A stretch of DNA of 64,000 bases from Pisolithus tinctorius (GCA_024663395.1 JANFAH010000002.1:992001-1056000); one strand, 5' to 3'; shown: positions 34,459 through 46,361, numbered from the stretch's first letter. The notes: generated by a model not told the origin, from the sequence alone. Translations and numbers: made by a program.

Positions 34459-36057
34459 CCTCATAACCTCTGCCCTGTGTTTACCCAGGAACAGTTTGCT
34501 TCATCCCTCCATACTACCCACCTCTTTTCCCCTGTGCTCCAAGCTGCCATGATCTTTGATGTTGAGCAGCTCCATGCCAACATCATCTCTGCACTGCCCT
34601 CTGACCCCATCTCCACTTCCCATCTCCCAACTCTGACAGACCTTGCTGGTCATTAGACCATGAGGGTCTCCTCCACCTTGATGGCTGCATCTTTGTCCCT
34701 GACATTGATGGCCTCTGCCTCTGAGTGCTTCAGTTTAAACATGACCATCTGCTTGCAGGTCTCTTTGGACAGAGCCACACTGTAGAGCTTGTTTGCCATG
34801 AGTACATATGGCCTAACCCCCACACTGATGTAAAAAACTATGTCAGGTCCTGCACCACTTGTGGTTGCAGCAAGGTCCCACATCACTGCCCCTTCAGCCT
34901 ACTGAAGCAGCTTCCCATCCCTGAGAAGCCATGGAACTCCATCTCCATGGATTTCATTGAGCATCTCCCCAACTCTGCAGGCTACTCTGCCATCTTGGTT
35001 GTTGTAGACTGCCTTTCTAAACAGACTGTGTTCATTCTGACCCATGACTCCATCACCTCCACTGACCTAGCAAAACTCTTCCTTACGCACTCTTTTCCAA
35101 GCACAGAGTACCCACCCATGTCACCTCTGACAGGGGTCCAGAATTCATGTCACACTTCTTCTGCTCCATCAGAAAGGCCTTAGATATGCACCTTCATTTT
35201 ACATCAGGCTACCACCCAGAAGGTGATGGCCAAACAGAGCACATGAATCAGACCCTTGAGCAGTACCTCTGCACCTACTGCAACTATCAGCAAGATGATT
35301 GGTCGGAGTTTGCTTGTAATAATGCACCAAGTGCTACTACTGGAGTCTCTCCCTTTTTCGCTTATAAGGGATACCACCCAAACTTGTCAGTTTACTCTGA
35401 CTGTGATCTCACCTCTCCGAAGGCCCATAAGTATGTTGTGGAGCTTTCTGCCCTGCATGACTTCCTCAACACTGAGATGGCTGCCACTCAACTCCACTAT
35501 CAAGGTCTGGCTGATGCTAGATGCATTCCACCACCAGAGTTCAAAGTCAGTGACCAGGCTTATGTCAAGGCCAAGTACTTCCACTCCACCTGCCCTTTGG
35601 CTAAACTTGTGGAGAAGAACTTGGGCCCCTATGCTATCATAGCTAGGCCTGGTACACTCTCCATTACCCTCCACTTACCTGATGTGATGCAGGCCATCCA
35701 CCCTGTCTTTCACATGTCGCAGTTAGAGCCTGCTACTCTGAACCCCTTCCCTGATCAGCACCAACTTCCACCTCCACCTGTTGAGGTGGATGGTGACCTT
35801 GAGTATGAGATTTTGGAGATCCTTGACTCAAAGGTGGATCACCACCACCACCATTGTCAGTTACTGTATCTAGTCTGATGGGCAGGCTATGAGAACACTG
35901 ATGACAAGACCTCTTGGGTGCTGGAAATGGAGTTAGAACATGCCTCTGAGTTATTGGCTGCTTACCATGCTTGCTATCCTCACAAACCTGCACCTTACTC
36001 ACCTCCATCATAGCTTTGCTATGGCCTTCAGGGGTTCAGGCCCTAAGGGGGGGATAC
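34454..36057 (+). pseudogene. Ty3/gypsy element A, part 2: integrase and chromodomain
   Basis: Continues element A after the nested insertion (NPHNLCPVFTQEQF). Integrase shows HDHLLAGLFGQSHTVELV, C-x2-C (SCTTCGCSK), MDFIEHLPNSAGYS and PEGDGQTEH. A frameshift lies near 35095, and a few residues are missing at DDWSEFACNN. The chromodomain follows (GDLEYEILEILDSK, WAGYENTDDKTSW), with a TGA at 35876 where CGA is expected. A polypurine tract (CCCTAAGGGGGGG) at 36041-36053 leads into the LTR at 36058. Confidence 0.88.
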
Positions 36058-36452
36058 TGTCATGACCATGACACTGATGTAAGCCCCTAACACCTACTCC
36101 ACCCTCCTCCAACATGTTCCCATGCTTCTCTGCCCTCTTCCAACACATTCCTGCACTTCTCTGCCCTCCTCTGACATGTTCCTGTGCTCCTCTGACCCTC
36201 CCAACACATCTCCACACCTCTCTGAGGTCCCCTGTCCATGTTCTGACCAACTTCACTAACTCTGCCCTCAGGTTGGTCACATGGGCTGTCAGACTTGTGG
36301 CCCTGCATTCTAGATAGGGTTCTGCCCTCATGTTTGTTTTTCTCCATTCTTCCACTCCTTTGGTATTTACCCTCTCTTCCTTGTTGTAGTAGTTTCCTTG
36401 TCTCAGTGAAGGTCCTACCCTCTATCCCTTGTGTCAGAGGGACTGCTAACCC
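36058..36452 (+). repeat. 3' LTR of element A, truncated
   Basis: Begins TGTCATGACC right after the polypurine tract. The stretch 36384-36448 is shared with the LTR piece of copy C. Similarity stops near 36452, so the right end is probably lost. Confidence 0.6.
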
Positions 36453-36950
36453 ATTATCAAACAGTACCCCATATCAAACTACTACACTGCTGAAGGGCAT
36501 ATCAGTACCTAAATTGTAAAAATGTCAAAAACTTACAACAAATACTTGAAGACTAGAGTACCAAGTGTTAGCATAACAGAACAAAAATCAATACCTTATG
36601 CTTACCAAAGTTTAGCAACAAAGACAACAATTTTCAACAAACAATACATGGCAGAAGCCATCCCCCAGTACCCTCAACCTGCCCTGGCAAGAGGGCAGGC
36701 TTTGAAACAGTGCCAACCAGCAAAGCTGGTATGGACAAAGCCCCCAGTCCCAAGTTGCTGGCCTGCAAAGCAGGCACAGACTCAAAGACAAAATTTAATC
36801 CCCCATTACAATAGCACACTGGGCAGGTGCACTAAGAATGGGGGACCCCCACCCTAGCATGGAAGCAGCTGCAGTCTGCATATGCACAGGATGGTGGTCT
36901 GCAATGGAAGGTCAGTGACAACTTACCTCATGTGAATGAGCAGACACTGT
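36453..36950. other. No supported gene
   Basis: A plus frame at 36522-36857 is open but shows no family motif and composition typical of chance. Nothing else is seen. Confidence 0.3.
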
Positions 36951-37735
36951 GTCATGGACACTAAAAAAGGGTATCATATGGATGACACAGGGGACTGAAC
37001 AATAATTATTAATGTATATTAACAATGGACAACAACAGAGGTGGCTCACCTGAGGTGTAGCTTTGTCAGCATCAATGGTGGATGCAGATGGTATGATATC
37101 CAAGACAAAGCAGACTAAACAATAATCATTAATGTATATTAACAATGGATGGCGATGGAGGTGGCTTACCTAAGATGTAGCTTTCTCAGCATCAACAATG
37201 CACACAGAAGGTAATATCCAAGATGAAGCAGACTAAACAATAATCATTAATGTATATTAACAATGGACAGTGAAGGGGGCATGGACTTACCAGGCAAGTA
37301 GCATTGACATCATCATCAATAGATGCAAAAGGCATGCTAGACAAATGAGAATTAATTTATTTGAAATGAAAGACACAATGAGGGGGGGTCTTACCTGATC
37401 TGTGTGATTGCTGTCATGGAAGACATGCTTGGGGATGTCTCACAGTGGATGAGGATTGTATAAGCATTATAATTAGTGACTGTAACATCCAAAACACAAT
37501 CACACTGAATGACTTACCTGGACAAGAAGGGGAGGTTGCAGGGATGGGGCATCAACAGTGTGCAGTGATTGGGTGCTGATGATGAGAGTGGCATGGAGGG
37601 CATACATGTCGACGATGAAGGGGCAACAAAGGGAGGGGGCGTCAACAATGAAGGTGCAATGGTGGGAGGGGGCATCAACAACGAGGGTGCAATGGAGGGA
37701 GCATCAACAATGGGGATGGGATGAAGGGCTGACAA
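36951..37735 (-). repeat. Array of short exon-like and intron-like units, minus strand
   Basis: A unit of about 118-120 bp repeats at 37001, 37121 and 37239 (AATAATCATTAATGTATATT). Read on the minus strand, each unit has a 45-66 nt exon-like block ending before GTGAGCC or GTAAGCC, then an AT-rich intron-like block ending in TTGTTTAG or TTGTTCAG. Further right, similar donor and acceptor sites flank blocks near 37280-37330 and 37400-37440. The first block, 37735-37526, encodes a Pro/Ser-rich repeat (SLLMPPPTIAPSLLTPPP). It could be one gene with duplicated exons. Confidence 0.45.
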
Positions 37736-38029
37736 AGAATAAGGAAAAAGAAATTACAACCAGTTCCAGTATATAAATCCCTCTGTTTGGGAATGTTTGG
37801 CTCACCACACATGTAGTAAAATTTTCAACATGCCTAGGCCCAAGCACATGCACATGGATCATGTGCTTCTTGTGCTGTCAATGCCTGTCATTTTCCCACC
37901 ATCAGCTGAAGCTCATGCACTCATGCAACGCAGTAATATGTCCCCCCCACTTTCAGCCTTCCCCCACCTCTACACCCACATCCATAAAATCACCCTGCAT
38001 GTCCTGCATCCTCAACAATGTGACCACAG

Positions 38030-38790
38030 TCTGCCAGGTAAGCCCTTCCCTACCCCACTTTCCTTCTTTTACACTAATGTTTGTCTGTTTCCACAGCCAG
38101 CCCCCCTGCGTCACTGTGTCCTCAATGACACAACCACAGCACACCCAGTAAGTCCCCCTCACACCCCCATGTTCATTTCTTTCAGACTAACTGCCCTCCA
38201 TTTCTGTGGCCAGCACCTGCACATCATTATGTCCTTGATGACACAACCATAACACACCTGGTAAGTCCCCCCCACCCCCATGTTTGTTTCTTTCAGATTA
38301 ACTACCCTCTGTTTCCACAGCCAGCTCCTGCATGTCCAGTAAGTCCCCCTGATTAGCTGCCCTCTGTTTCTGCAGCCAGCCCTTGCATGTCTGGTAAGTC
38401 CCCCTCACACCCCCATTTTTGTTTCTTTCAGACTAACTGCCCTCCATTCCACAGCTAGCACCTGTGCATTGTCATGTCCTTGATGACACAACCATAGCAC
38501 ACCCAGTAAGTCACCCCCACCCCTATGTTCATTTCTTTCATAATAACTGCCCTCCATCGCTGCAGCCAGTCCCCACACATTGGTGTGTCCCCACAACACA
38601 ACCATAGCACATCCAGTAAGTCCCCCCCACCCCCATGATCATTTCTTTCAGAATAACTGCCCTCCATTGCCACAGCCCCTGCACATCACTGTGTCCCCAT
38701 GACACAACCATAGCAAACCCAGTAAGTCCCCCCCACCCCCATGTTCATTTCTTTCAGACTCACTGCCCTCTGTCTCTGCACTCAGCATAA
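38030..38790 (+). repeat. Array of exon/intron-like units, plus strand
   Basis: At least six copies of a unit made of GTAAGTCCCCC, a short pyrimidine-rich stretch, TTTCTTTCAG, and then a block beginning ACTAACTGCCCTC and containing TCCTTGATGACACAACCAT. Every junction fits a fungal donor or acceptor, and the intron-like parts are only about 35-40 nt. Between 37736 and 38030, and from 38790 to 39116, I see related donor/acceptor motifs but no clear gene. Confidence 0.5.
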
Positions 38791-39116
38791 CAGAAGTGTC
38801 TGCACTTGTCAACAGCTCACCACACACATTCCATCCAATGCATTTTTGGTGATGGAAAGACCACTTGCCTAGTAAGTCCCCCCCTTCACTGTCATTTATT
38901 TATGTACTTACATTACCTGCATCATCAACAGCTCACAGTCCCCCTGTGTTGGCAACATCAAGATTGGTAAGCTCCCCCCATCCCTGCCATTTATTTATAT
39001 ACAGATATTACCTGTGTTTTACCCTCTGTATTCTTAAACTACCTATGTCCTTGCTGCTGTGCCATCCTTGTCAACATCAATAATCACCTTACATCTCCAG
39101 TCCATAGGTGTCCTTG

Positions 39117-40627
39117 ATGGCCAGAACTAAACAGACTGCCAAGAAGGTAACTGGGGGCCATGCCCCAAGGCTCAACCTTTTCACCCTCCAGAAGAAAAAG
39201 GCACAGCAAAGGTGGCATCCAAGAGGCCTGTCAAAAAGATCAAGTTTACAAATTCTGTGAGTGCTTTCCTATCTGCTGTACACCATCTTACATCTACCCC
39301 AGCACTGTGTTATGTGTAGGGATGGTGGAAAGATGTGGATTTGTCAGGAGAGAGGATGTTACAGAGTGGTTTGTGATCTGTGTTTAGTTGTCCCTGTAGA
39401 GGATTTGCAGAAGGTGCAACAAGACCATGTCAAGTTCAAGTGTGTCTGTTGTCACTGGAAGCAAACCAGAGGTGAACCAAAGCCCTAACTTGTAAGTCCA
39501 AACTCCCCAGCCCTCTTCATACTTAAACTGAAACATGTCAAGGCTTTCTACTCCAAAGGGGAACCTGTCCTTCCCAATCCCCCTCACCTCAAAGGTGTCT
39601 TTGAGCATGCCACTGCATCCCAGGTGGCTTCCCTCCCAACAGCACTGGTGCATCTTCACCTGGAGACTCTATAGGTTGGCCAGGCCCAGGTCAACATGCT
39701 TAATGACTTTCTCCAGGCCTATTTTCCTAACAAAGCCTACTCCTTCTCCAAGTTACCTTTTAACCTGGCTACCCAAGATACCCAGGCTACATACCAAAAG
39801 GCAGCAACAAGCCTGGCCACCTCCCTCTCCTCTTATCCAAGGGTGGTCCTTTTCCTCACCACTCACAGTGATGAAGACAGGGGTGATCTCTTTGCTGGTT
39901 ATGATGAGGATAGCAACCCCCATGCATCTCAAGTCTTTCAGGTGAGTGATCCCCTCCCTTTGGCTCCCCCAGAGCTAACCTTGTCCAGGTTCTCCAACTC
40001 CTTCTTACCCCCCTTGCTGAGAGTATAGAGGGAGCTGACATGGTGTTCTATGTCTGTGGTTCTGTGGTTACAGAGGCACAGAGCTTCAATGGGGTAAAAC
40101 AGGCTGCCAAACTGTAAGTTTCCTCCTTTGATGCTGACTCATCCCTGACACTTGCTAGTTTCAAGCCAAGGTCCATCCTCCTCTTTGATGCTCCAAGGCT
40201 CCAAACCCCTACAACAGCACCCTACCTCCAGAGTCTCCTGGACGAAAATGTGATTAAAGGTTTTCATGTCAGAAATGCACTGTTGGACTGTGCCAAACTT
40301 GGGAGGCACTCAAACATCATTTTGATTGTTTGGCAGGAAGAAAAGCTGGAGGTAGAAAAGTATATCTGGACTGACAAGCATCTCAGGCCCTGGGGTCATC
40401 ACTTGCCAGTTGCATGTCCTCAATGTGCAACCATGCAGAAGTGGCATTGGGGGTCAGCAGGGGAATTTATTTCTTATGAGTGTTGCTATGCTGACTATGG
40501 AAAGGGAAAAGGGCCTGATGGCTCTTCCCTCCCAGCAAAGACATTCACTTTCTCCATCCCTGAAAATTCCATTCACCTTACACAGGGAAAAAGAGGAACA
40601 TCTTCATGGCTACAAGTGAAGATGTAA
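39117..40627 (+). pseudogene. Histone H3 tail-mimic protein with PHD/ADD-like zinc finger, decayed
   Basis: The ATG at 39117 is followed by ARTKQTAKKVTGGHAPR, a near copy of the H3 N-terminal tail (Lys4, Lys9, Thr11 and Arg17 positions kept), but no histone fold follows. A one-base frame change lies between about 39170 and 39200; then ASKRPVKKIKFTNS, intron 39257-39302, and a Cys-rich finger CVMCRDGG..WICQERGC..VCDLC..FKCVCC. Next come FYSKGEPVLPN, LNDFLQAYFP, LPFNLATQDTQATYQKAA and LFLTTHSDEDRGDLFAGYDED, intron 39942-39988, EGADMVFYVCGS, intron near 40111-40157, then GFHVRNALLDCAKLGRHS, HLRPWGHHLPVACPQC and TFTFSIPENS. The C-terminus is SSWLQVKM. A TAA at 39486 and TAG at 39672 are in frame. 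The family recurs in basidiomycetes (from memory). PHD/ADD fingers read H3 tails, so self-recognition is a plausible inference. Confidence 0.7.
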
Positions 40628-41029
40628 ATACTTAGAAATCCTTGTAAATACCTATGCAATCTTGGTGACTCTAGTCATACTCATAACATCAGGACTATTT
40701 TGACAGTTTGGAAAGATATGTATTGCAGGTTATGAAACAATGTTGCCAATAACATTTCTCAAATATAACTACTAGCTAGCACCACCTGAGATGGATGTCA
40801 TGCCATGGTGAGCATAATGGAGGTTCAGTTTCAAGACCAGTATGTCCATCACCCAGCCATGTCCATCTATGACACCTCCAAAGGGGTGAGTCCACAGGGC
40901 AGTGTGGTCAGCTGATCTAACTTTCAATGGGTGGTTCCACCAGTGAGGTCAGGTGAATCCCACTTCCAGGGGGTGGTTACATCCCATGGTGTAATCCACT
41001 GATCCTTTCAGGGGGTAGCACTATTCCCT
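40628..41029. other. No gene seen
   Basis: Intergenic sequence; a diffuse lead-in to the minisatellite with CACTTCCAGGGGGTGG-like words begins near 40900. Confidence 0.4.
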
Positions 41030-41410
41030 AGTTTGGTCAGCTGACTCCACCCTCAGGGGGTGAGATCACCCACCAATGCTGTGGGCCAATCCCACTTTCA
41101 GGAGGTAACACCCTACAGTGGTGCATTGGCCAATCCCACTTTCAGGGGGTCACACCCTATAGTGGTGCATTAGCCAATCCCACTTTCAGGGGGTCACACC
41201 CTACAGTGGTGCATCAGCCAATCCCACTTTCAGGGGGTAACACCCTAAGTGGGATCTGACCATCCAGTGGTGCATTGGCCAATCCCACTTTCAGGGGGTA
41301 TGACCATCCAGGGGTGCATCAGCTGCTCCCACTTTCAGGGGGTAACACCCTACAGTGGTGCATTGGCTGATCCCACTTTCAGGGGGTAGGACCCTCCAAG
41401 AGTGAGGTTG
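41030..41410 (+). repeat. 44-bp minisatellite
   Basis: About seven to eight tandem copies with consensus start CAATCCCACTTTCAGGGGGT followed by a variable part and TGGTGCATT. Most units are exactly 44 bp; one near 41225-41280 is longer. There is no unique spacer pattern. Confidence 0.75.
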
Positions 41411-42822
41411 GCCAATGACATTCTCAGGGGATGGTACCATTCACCAGTGATGTCAGCTGATGCCACTTTCATGGGGTGGGGGTGACCTCAGCCAAACCTT
41501 CTTTCACATGTCAGCCTACCCACCCTCAGGGCCCAGTGGCTGACATTGGTTAGTCCCACTTTCCAGCTGAAATGTACATGTCAGATGTCCCACTTTCAGG
41601 ACTACACATGACTGAAGGGTCTGCAATATACAGTATATGTTGAGCTGCCTATGATGGTAACAAAGGATGAGGTGTGGGGGTGCTCAATGTGGTGGTGGAT
41701 GTTGGTGAACTTAAAGTTGAAGTAATGGTATGTGCTGTTGTGGTTGGTTGTGCACTGGATGGCTGTTAGCTGGTGTTTGCAACAAACAATATCTTGTGAC
41801 TTGCCTGGTAGTCAGTGAATACAGAGGTCTGTTGCAGTCTGTTAGAGTTCTGGTGACTGATGCATTCAGCAGCCTGTGTCAATGACTCACCTTGACTTGG
41901 AGAATATGCACAAAGGTGCCATGATATATCTGAGGGTGTGGGAACCTAGGGGACAGTGGGTGGCTAATGGTGGGGGTTGGAAGAGAGGACTGTCAGGAAG
42001 GTCTCATGGCATACAGGCAGGCAAGCAGAAGCACACCCAGACATTGGGAAAATCAGTCATCCCCTTATCTGGAGGTCAGTCAGCATCAAGGTAGAAGAGA
42101 AGTCCTTATGGTGTAGGCAGAACATATGTTGATCTGCTTGGATGACAGATTTGGTACAGACATGTGATCTGTCTCCAAACCATACATCAGGAATTTTGCT
42201 AAGGCTCAAGTGGATATCACAAAGTCTGGATTTCATACAGAAAAGCTCCCAAATATTTCTGACAGTCAAATTTGGTTGAGGAATACAGTTAGCTGCATCT
42301 GTATTACATGCAGACTACCTTCCATGGTCTAGATACTGTACTGACAGAATCTTGTTTCTGCAGTGATTGCCAGGAATTTGGAAAGAGCAACTTCAGAGTG
42401 AAGTCCCTGTTATGTAAGCTGCCATCCTCAGGCTGAACCCACCTTGGAGAGCAACGGTACATCCTCCTTGATGGACAGCACAGACTGTAGTTGAAATTCA
42501 AAGCCCACATTTGCATTGTCCAGCCCCTTGGCCACTAAATGGTAGAAAGACAGCAAGTACTAAAGGGGTTTGCATTTGCAGAGGTGTTAATAGCCTTAAA
42601 ATCTTGCCATGTACAATGTCATAGCCTGCATTAAAAAGCACTGTTGCTCTGCAACCTTTCTGGTCTTAAGTTACCATGTGTTTGCACTAGTATGTTGGTC
42701 CACATCGAGAATTAGCGCTTCCACCTCTCTCTCATTCCATGGGCAGCCACACACACTCTGGGTCATACTTACATGTATTTGATGCTATCTTGTCTATTTT
42801 CAGCTTGATTGCCCCAACTCAT
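41411..42822. other. No supported gene
   Basis: Short frames only, none with a recognisable motif. The interval ends at the TAA duplication of the Harbinger element. Confidence 0.4.
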
Positions 42823-43048
42823 TAAGAGCCTGTTCAGAAACTTGAAACAACTGGAGTATGCATGCCAGGTCACCATGTTGTGGTTATTTGGATTGCAGCA
42901 CACCAGCAGGGCAGGTCAACTGAGTTTGAAATCCAAACCTTGTTCTCTCAAGCCATGGACTATTGATTTGACCACAGTGATATTCAATGCATTTAGGGGA
43001 TCCTAGCATCTGTGGTGGTGGTGGCCATCCAGCGCATGATCCTTCTCC

Positions 43049-44672
43049 CAATGCCTCCCAAAAGCAACAGTGAACCCAAGGTAGTGGCATGGTGGAGGCC
43101 AGTAGAAGAAGAGAAACTTATCGAGTTTCTCCACTCCCATCATGCAGAGGCAATGGATGGAACAGGGAATTTCAAGCCACAAACATACAACCACCTTCCT
43201 GCTGCTATCACAGCCTATTGAATACCTGGGACTCCTGTGAAGACACCATTGCAATGCAAGAACAAGTGGAGGGCAGTAGGTCATACTTTTTCATTATCTA
43301 TTTCATCATACTGATCAGTGCCCAACATTCAGCTGAGGCAGCTATATGCTGAGATTCAAAGGTATTGTACATCTGGAAAACACTGGGACAATGAAAACAG
43401 TGCTGTGATTGTTGGTACCAATGCAGGGCAGGCGTGGGATGAATATACAAAGGTCAAATATTTCTTTGGTTACATTGTATCTATAGATACTGACTGATGG
43501 CAATGAATTTAGACACACAAATCTCTTTGTCCATACAGGAATCAGGGATGGTTGTTGTTTGATATGATATCTGAGATCATGCTGAGTGGTGTTGTGAGTG
43601 GTCATCATGCATTTGATGCCAGTGCTCCTGGTATGTCTACCTCAGCTCCATCTGCCACCTCTCCCACATCTGCCACCCCCACCATGTCTACTACCTTGAC
43701 TGCTGGCGAATTTAATGCACCTTCCACATCTGCTGCCACCAATTCTGCCTCTACTGCCATCACCAATGGAGAGGATGAAGGCCCTCAATGTGACATTTCC
43801 ATGGAATCTCCCCCCCCCTCATCACTGAGCTCTGTAAATTTGGAGATATTTTCCTTTCAAATGCTCTCCTCCCCTGGCCACCTGACAAGTGGCAGTACTA
43901 GCACCAGCAATCTGAGGCCTCCCTGCTCCAATGCATCAAGCCAGGGAAAGCATCCCTTCACCAATATCAGTGACACCAACCCTGCTGCCAGATCAAATTT
44001 TCTGGAGCTCCCATATGCAAACACCATCTCCTCTGTTGACATATGGCCTTCTGTGAAGAAGAGGAGGGGGGCCAACATATGTGAACCACTTCCTGTGATG
44101 TCCATGTTGGAGATATATTCTCTGCTGTGTTCTACTTACCTTTGGTGCGATGTTTGGCTGCTTACATAGCCATTAGAGCACACTTACTACACAGTCATTA
44201 CACTGTGCCCTCAGTAGATTGTTCACTACTGAGGGTAAGATCACCATTCTTTAGCAGTATTCCACTTACTGATTCCCTGGCCTACAGGTATATCTAATAC
44301 ATCAGTAGATTGTTCACTACTGAGGTTGCCTACAGCACCCTTTTTCTATAGTCCATGACTGATGCAATGGTGATTGCTGCTGCAGGGTCCTCCTCACCCA
44401 ACACTCAGGTACAAGCACCACTGCCAGAAGAGCCACCCAACCTGCTTCTGGTGACCCTGCTTGGTGCTGTTACCCAGCTGGCAGGCTCCATTGAACATAC
44501 AATGCAGCTGGCTGAGGAGCAACTGAGCTCAAAGAAGCAGAGCACCATCCATATTGTGGAGGAGGAGCATGCTGATCTGAGTATTGACCAATGCATTTTG
44601 CTTTTCAAACTTATCAGGGTGGATGACTATATTTCAGATGTTTTGACGCTAGTTAACCCTGATCACTGCTAA
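43049..44672 (+). pseudogene. Myb/SANT-like accessory protein of the Harbinger element
   Basis: Starts MPPKSNSEPKVVAWWRPVEEEKLIEFL, the first helix of a Myb/SANT-like domain, continues with NFKPQTYNHL, then PVKTPLQCKNKW, LRQLYAEIQRY, SGKHWDNENSAVI and AWDEYTKVK, and after an intron NQGWLLFDMISEIM. The middle is Ser/Thr/Pro-rich, as is usual. The last exon near 44355-44672 ends with a helical segment (LLGAVTQLAGSIEHTMQLAEEQLS, long stretch split here by position only). A TGA near 43219 and unclear joins suggest decay. In this superfamily the partner binds the element ends and brings in the transposase. Two copies of a small hairpin TCAGTAG..CTACTGA lie in the last intron. Confidence 0.65.
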
Positions 44673-44860
44673 GTGTATATCTTAGATTTACTTCAGAAGC
44701 ATGGATGTAGTTTGACCACTCCTACCATGCACAATGCCATTGATGCTAGTTTGTGATTACAATTTACATGTACCTTCTTTCATGTTTTGCTACATTGATG
44801 TATCAATTTCATTTGTTTTGGTGAACACAGTAAATTGCAAGTAAAAAATGACTACTACAA

Positions 44861-46165
44861 TCAAGATTCCAACTTGTCATCATTATCATTGTCCAAATCA
44901 TCCCTCTCAACCTCAGCCCCTTCATCCTCTGATCCCTGTGCAATATGATTGTAGTCTCTCTCCCTGATGATCTGTTGATAGTTGATCCACATCACTTTGG
45001 CCTTGATGTCTGGCACATCTTGATTCTCCTGTTCTGCTTTGGGATCATCATTGATCACACTCCCACCACCACCAAACATCTCAGCTCCTGGGATTGGGCC
45101 TTCAGTGGGATTGCAAATGGAGATGAAATTGTGAATGGCACATCACATGCTGGGAATGTGTGCTTGTGTTTCTAGGTCATATTTGGGTGCTAGAAGCAAG
45201 ATACAGAATCATTGTTTGAGCACACTGAAAATTTGTTTGATGGCATTCTGTGCAGAGGTGTGTCATAAATTAAACAATTCCTCTGTATTGGCAGGCCTAT
45301 AAATTTGATCAGGCAGTGTTACTGTGATTTTAAATGAATTACATACCTTTACTATGCATGTTGCCATTCAGCCAGATGGTATCAGACATTCTGATAGGGA
45401 ATGAGAAGCTCTGGTCACAGTGGGAAGCCAGCATCAACAAGGAAATACTTGCCAGGAGGGATGTAGAGGCCTTTGGTATGTGCATCCTGGTAAACACATG
45501 CATCTGTAGTGGACCCCTCCCATCCCATGAGCACATAGGTAAAGAAAAGGTCAAAATCACATGCAAAAAGACAGTTTTGCGAGATAAATCCTTTGCAGTT
45601 TCAGAAAGTACCACAGTCAGTAGTATGTGGCTCCCATCTAAAGCACCTATCACATCCTTGAAAAATGGCCAAAACCTTGTGTTGTCTTGAATGTGGGTGT
45701 GGATCTTATTTTCATCTGGGAGATGGATGTATTTGGTGTAAAATGGTGGGGTAGAAAATATTATTAGCATCTTGTGGAAATATCTGTGAAAAATCAGAAT
45801 AAAAAAGAATTGAAAGATGATGGAAAACATACCATGAAATTGTTGCATTCAAATGTTGAAACCATTCACCAACATGCCGAATAGTTAATCTAGTGACAGA
45901 CATGTACAAAAAAAATAGGAGCTTGTTCCTTGAGGGAGATAAACTTGGGGTTTCCATGACCATGAGTGCATAACTCTGAAATGAGTTCTGCAAAGACAGA
46001 TGCATGCATTCCTAGCTCACAACAGATCTGCTCTTGATGCCCCACAAGGAGTTCAATTACCCAGGCCAAAAGTGCTGATGTATGGTATGGTTCAGGAGGC
46101 TGTCTTTGGGGTTTTTGGGGCTGGATGACAGTCACTGCTGCACATGCGATAAGACTGAGAATCAA
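44861..46165 (-). pseudogene. HARBI1-like DDE transposase (PIF/Harbinger), decayed
   Basis: From right to left: ELLVGHQEQICCELGMH, FAELISELCTHGHGNPKFISL, GEWFQHLNATIS, then, in other frames, FHKMLIIFSTPPFYTKYI, FWPFFKDVIGALDGSHI with the first catalytic Asp, RKTVFLHV and a run matching the second catalytic region only by shape. The C-terminal exon, 45079-44861, has KVMWINYQQIIRERDYNHIA and an acidic tail. Several frameshifts, and no readable second Asp motif, show that it is inactive. It converges on the Myb-like gene 188 bp away. Confidence 0.7.
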
Positions 46166-46361
46166 TGTTATAAACTGGTAGAGCCACTGCCAAACTTCAG
46201 GTCACTGATGGTCCATATCAGTACTAGTCAGAGGTGCTAGAAATCAATTAGTAAGCATAACTATTTTAAACCTCCAATACATCTCCACACACTCCAACTG
46301 ACACACATGTTAAGTTGATGTCAGGTGTTTGGACTACTTCCAGTTGCAGCACAGGCTCTAA

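Larger units (their letters stand above)
42826..46358. mobile_element. PIF/Harbinger transposon, end to end (3,533 bp)
   Basis: The left end GAGCCTGTTCAG and the right end (reverse complement GAGCCTGTGCTG) are inverted, and a second matching block CAACTGGA follows on both sides. TAA flanks both ends (42823-42825 and 46359-46361), the 3-bp target typical of this superfamily. Inside are convergent genes for a Myb/SANT-like protein (plus) and a DDE transposase (minus), the usual two-gene content. Confidence 0.8.

Noticed and set aside
39147..39191. An intron removing most of the H3-like tail (GTAACT..CTCCAG)
   Set aside because: The phases on the two sides do not match, and the excised part continues the H3 similarity, so a frameshift explains the data better.
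39117..39260. A true histone H3 gene
   Set aside because: Similarity stops after about 20 residues; no histone fold follows, and the rest matches another family.
41030..41410. Regular 44-bp repeats that could suggest a CRISPR array
   Set aside because: The whole unit repeats, there are no unique spacers, and the genome is fungal.
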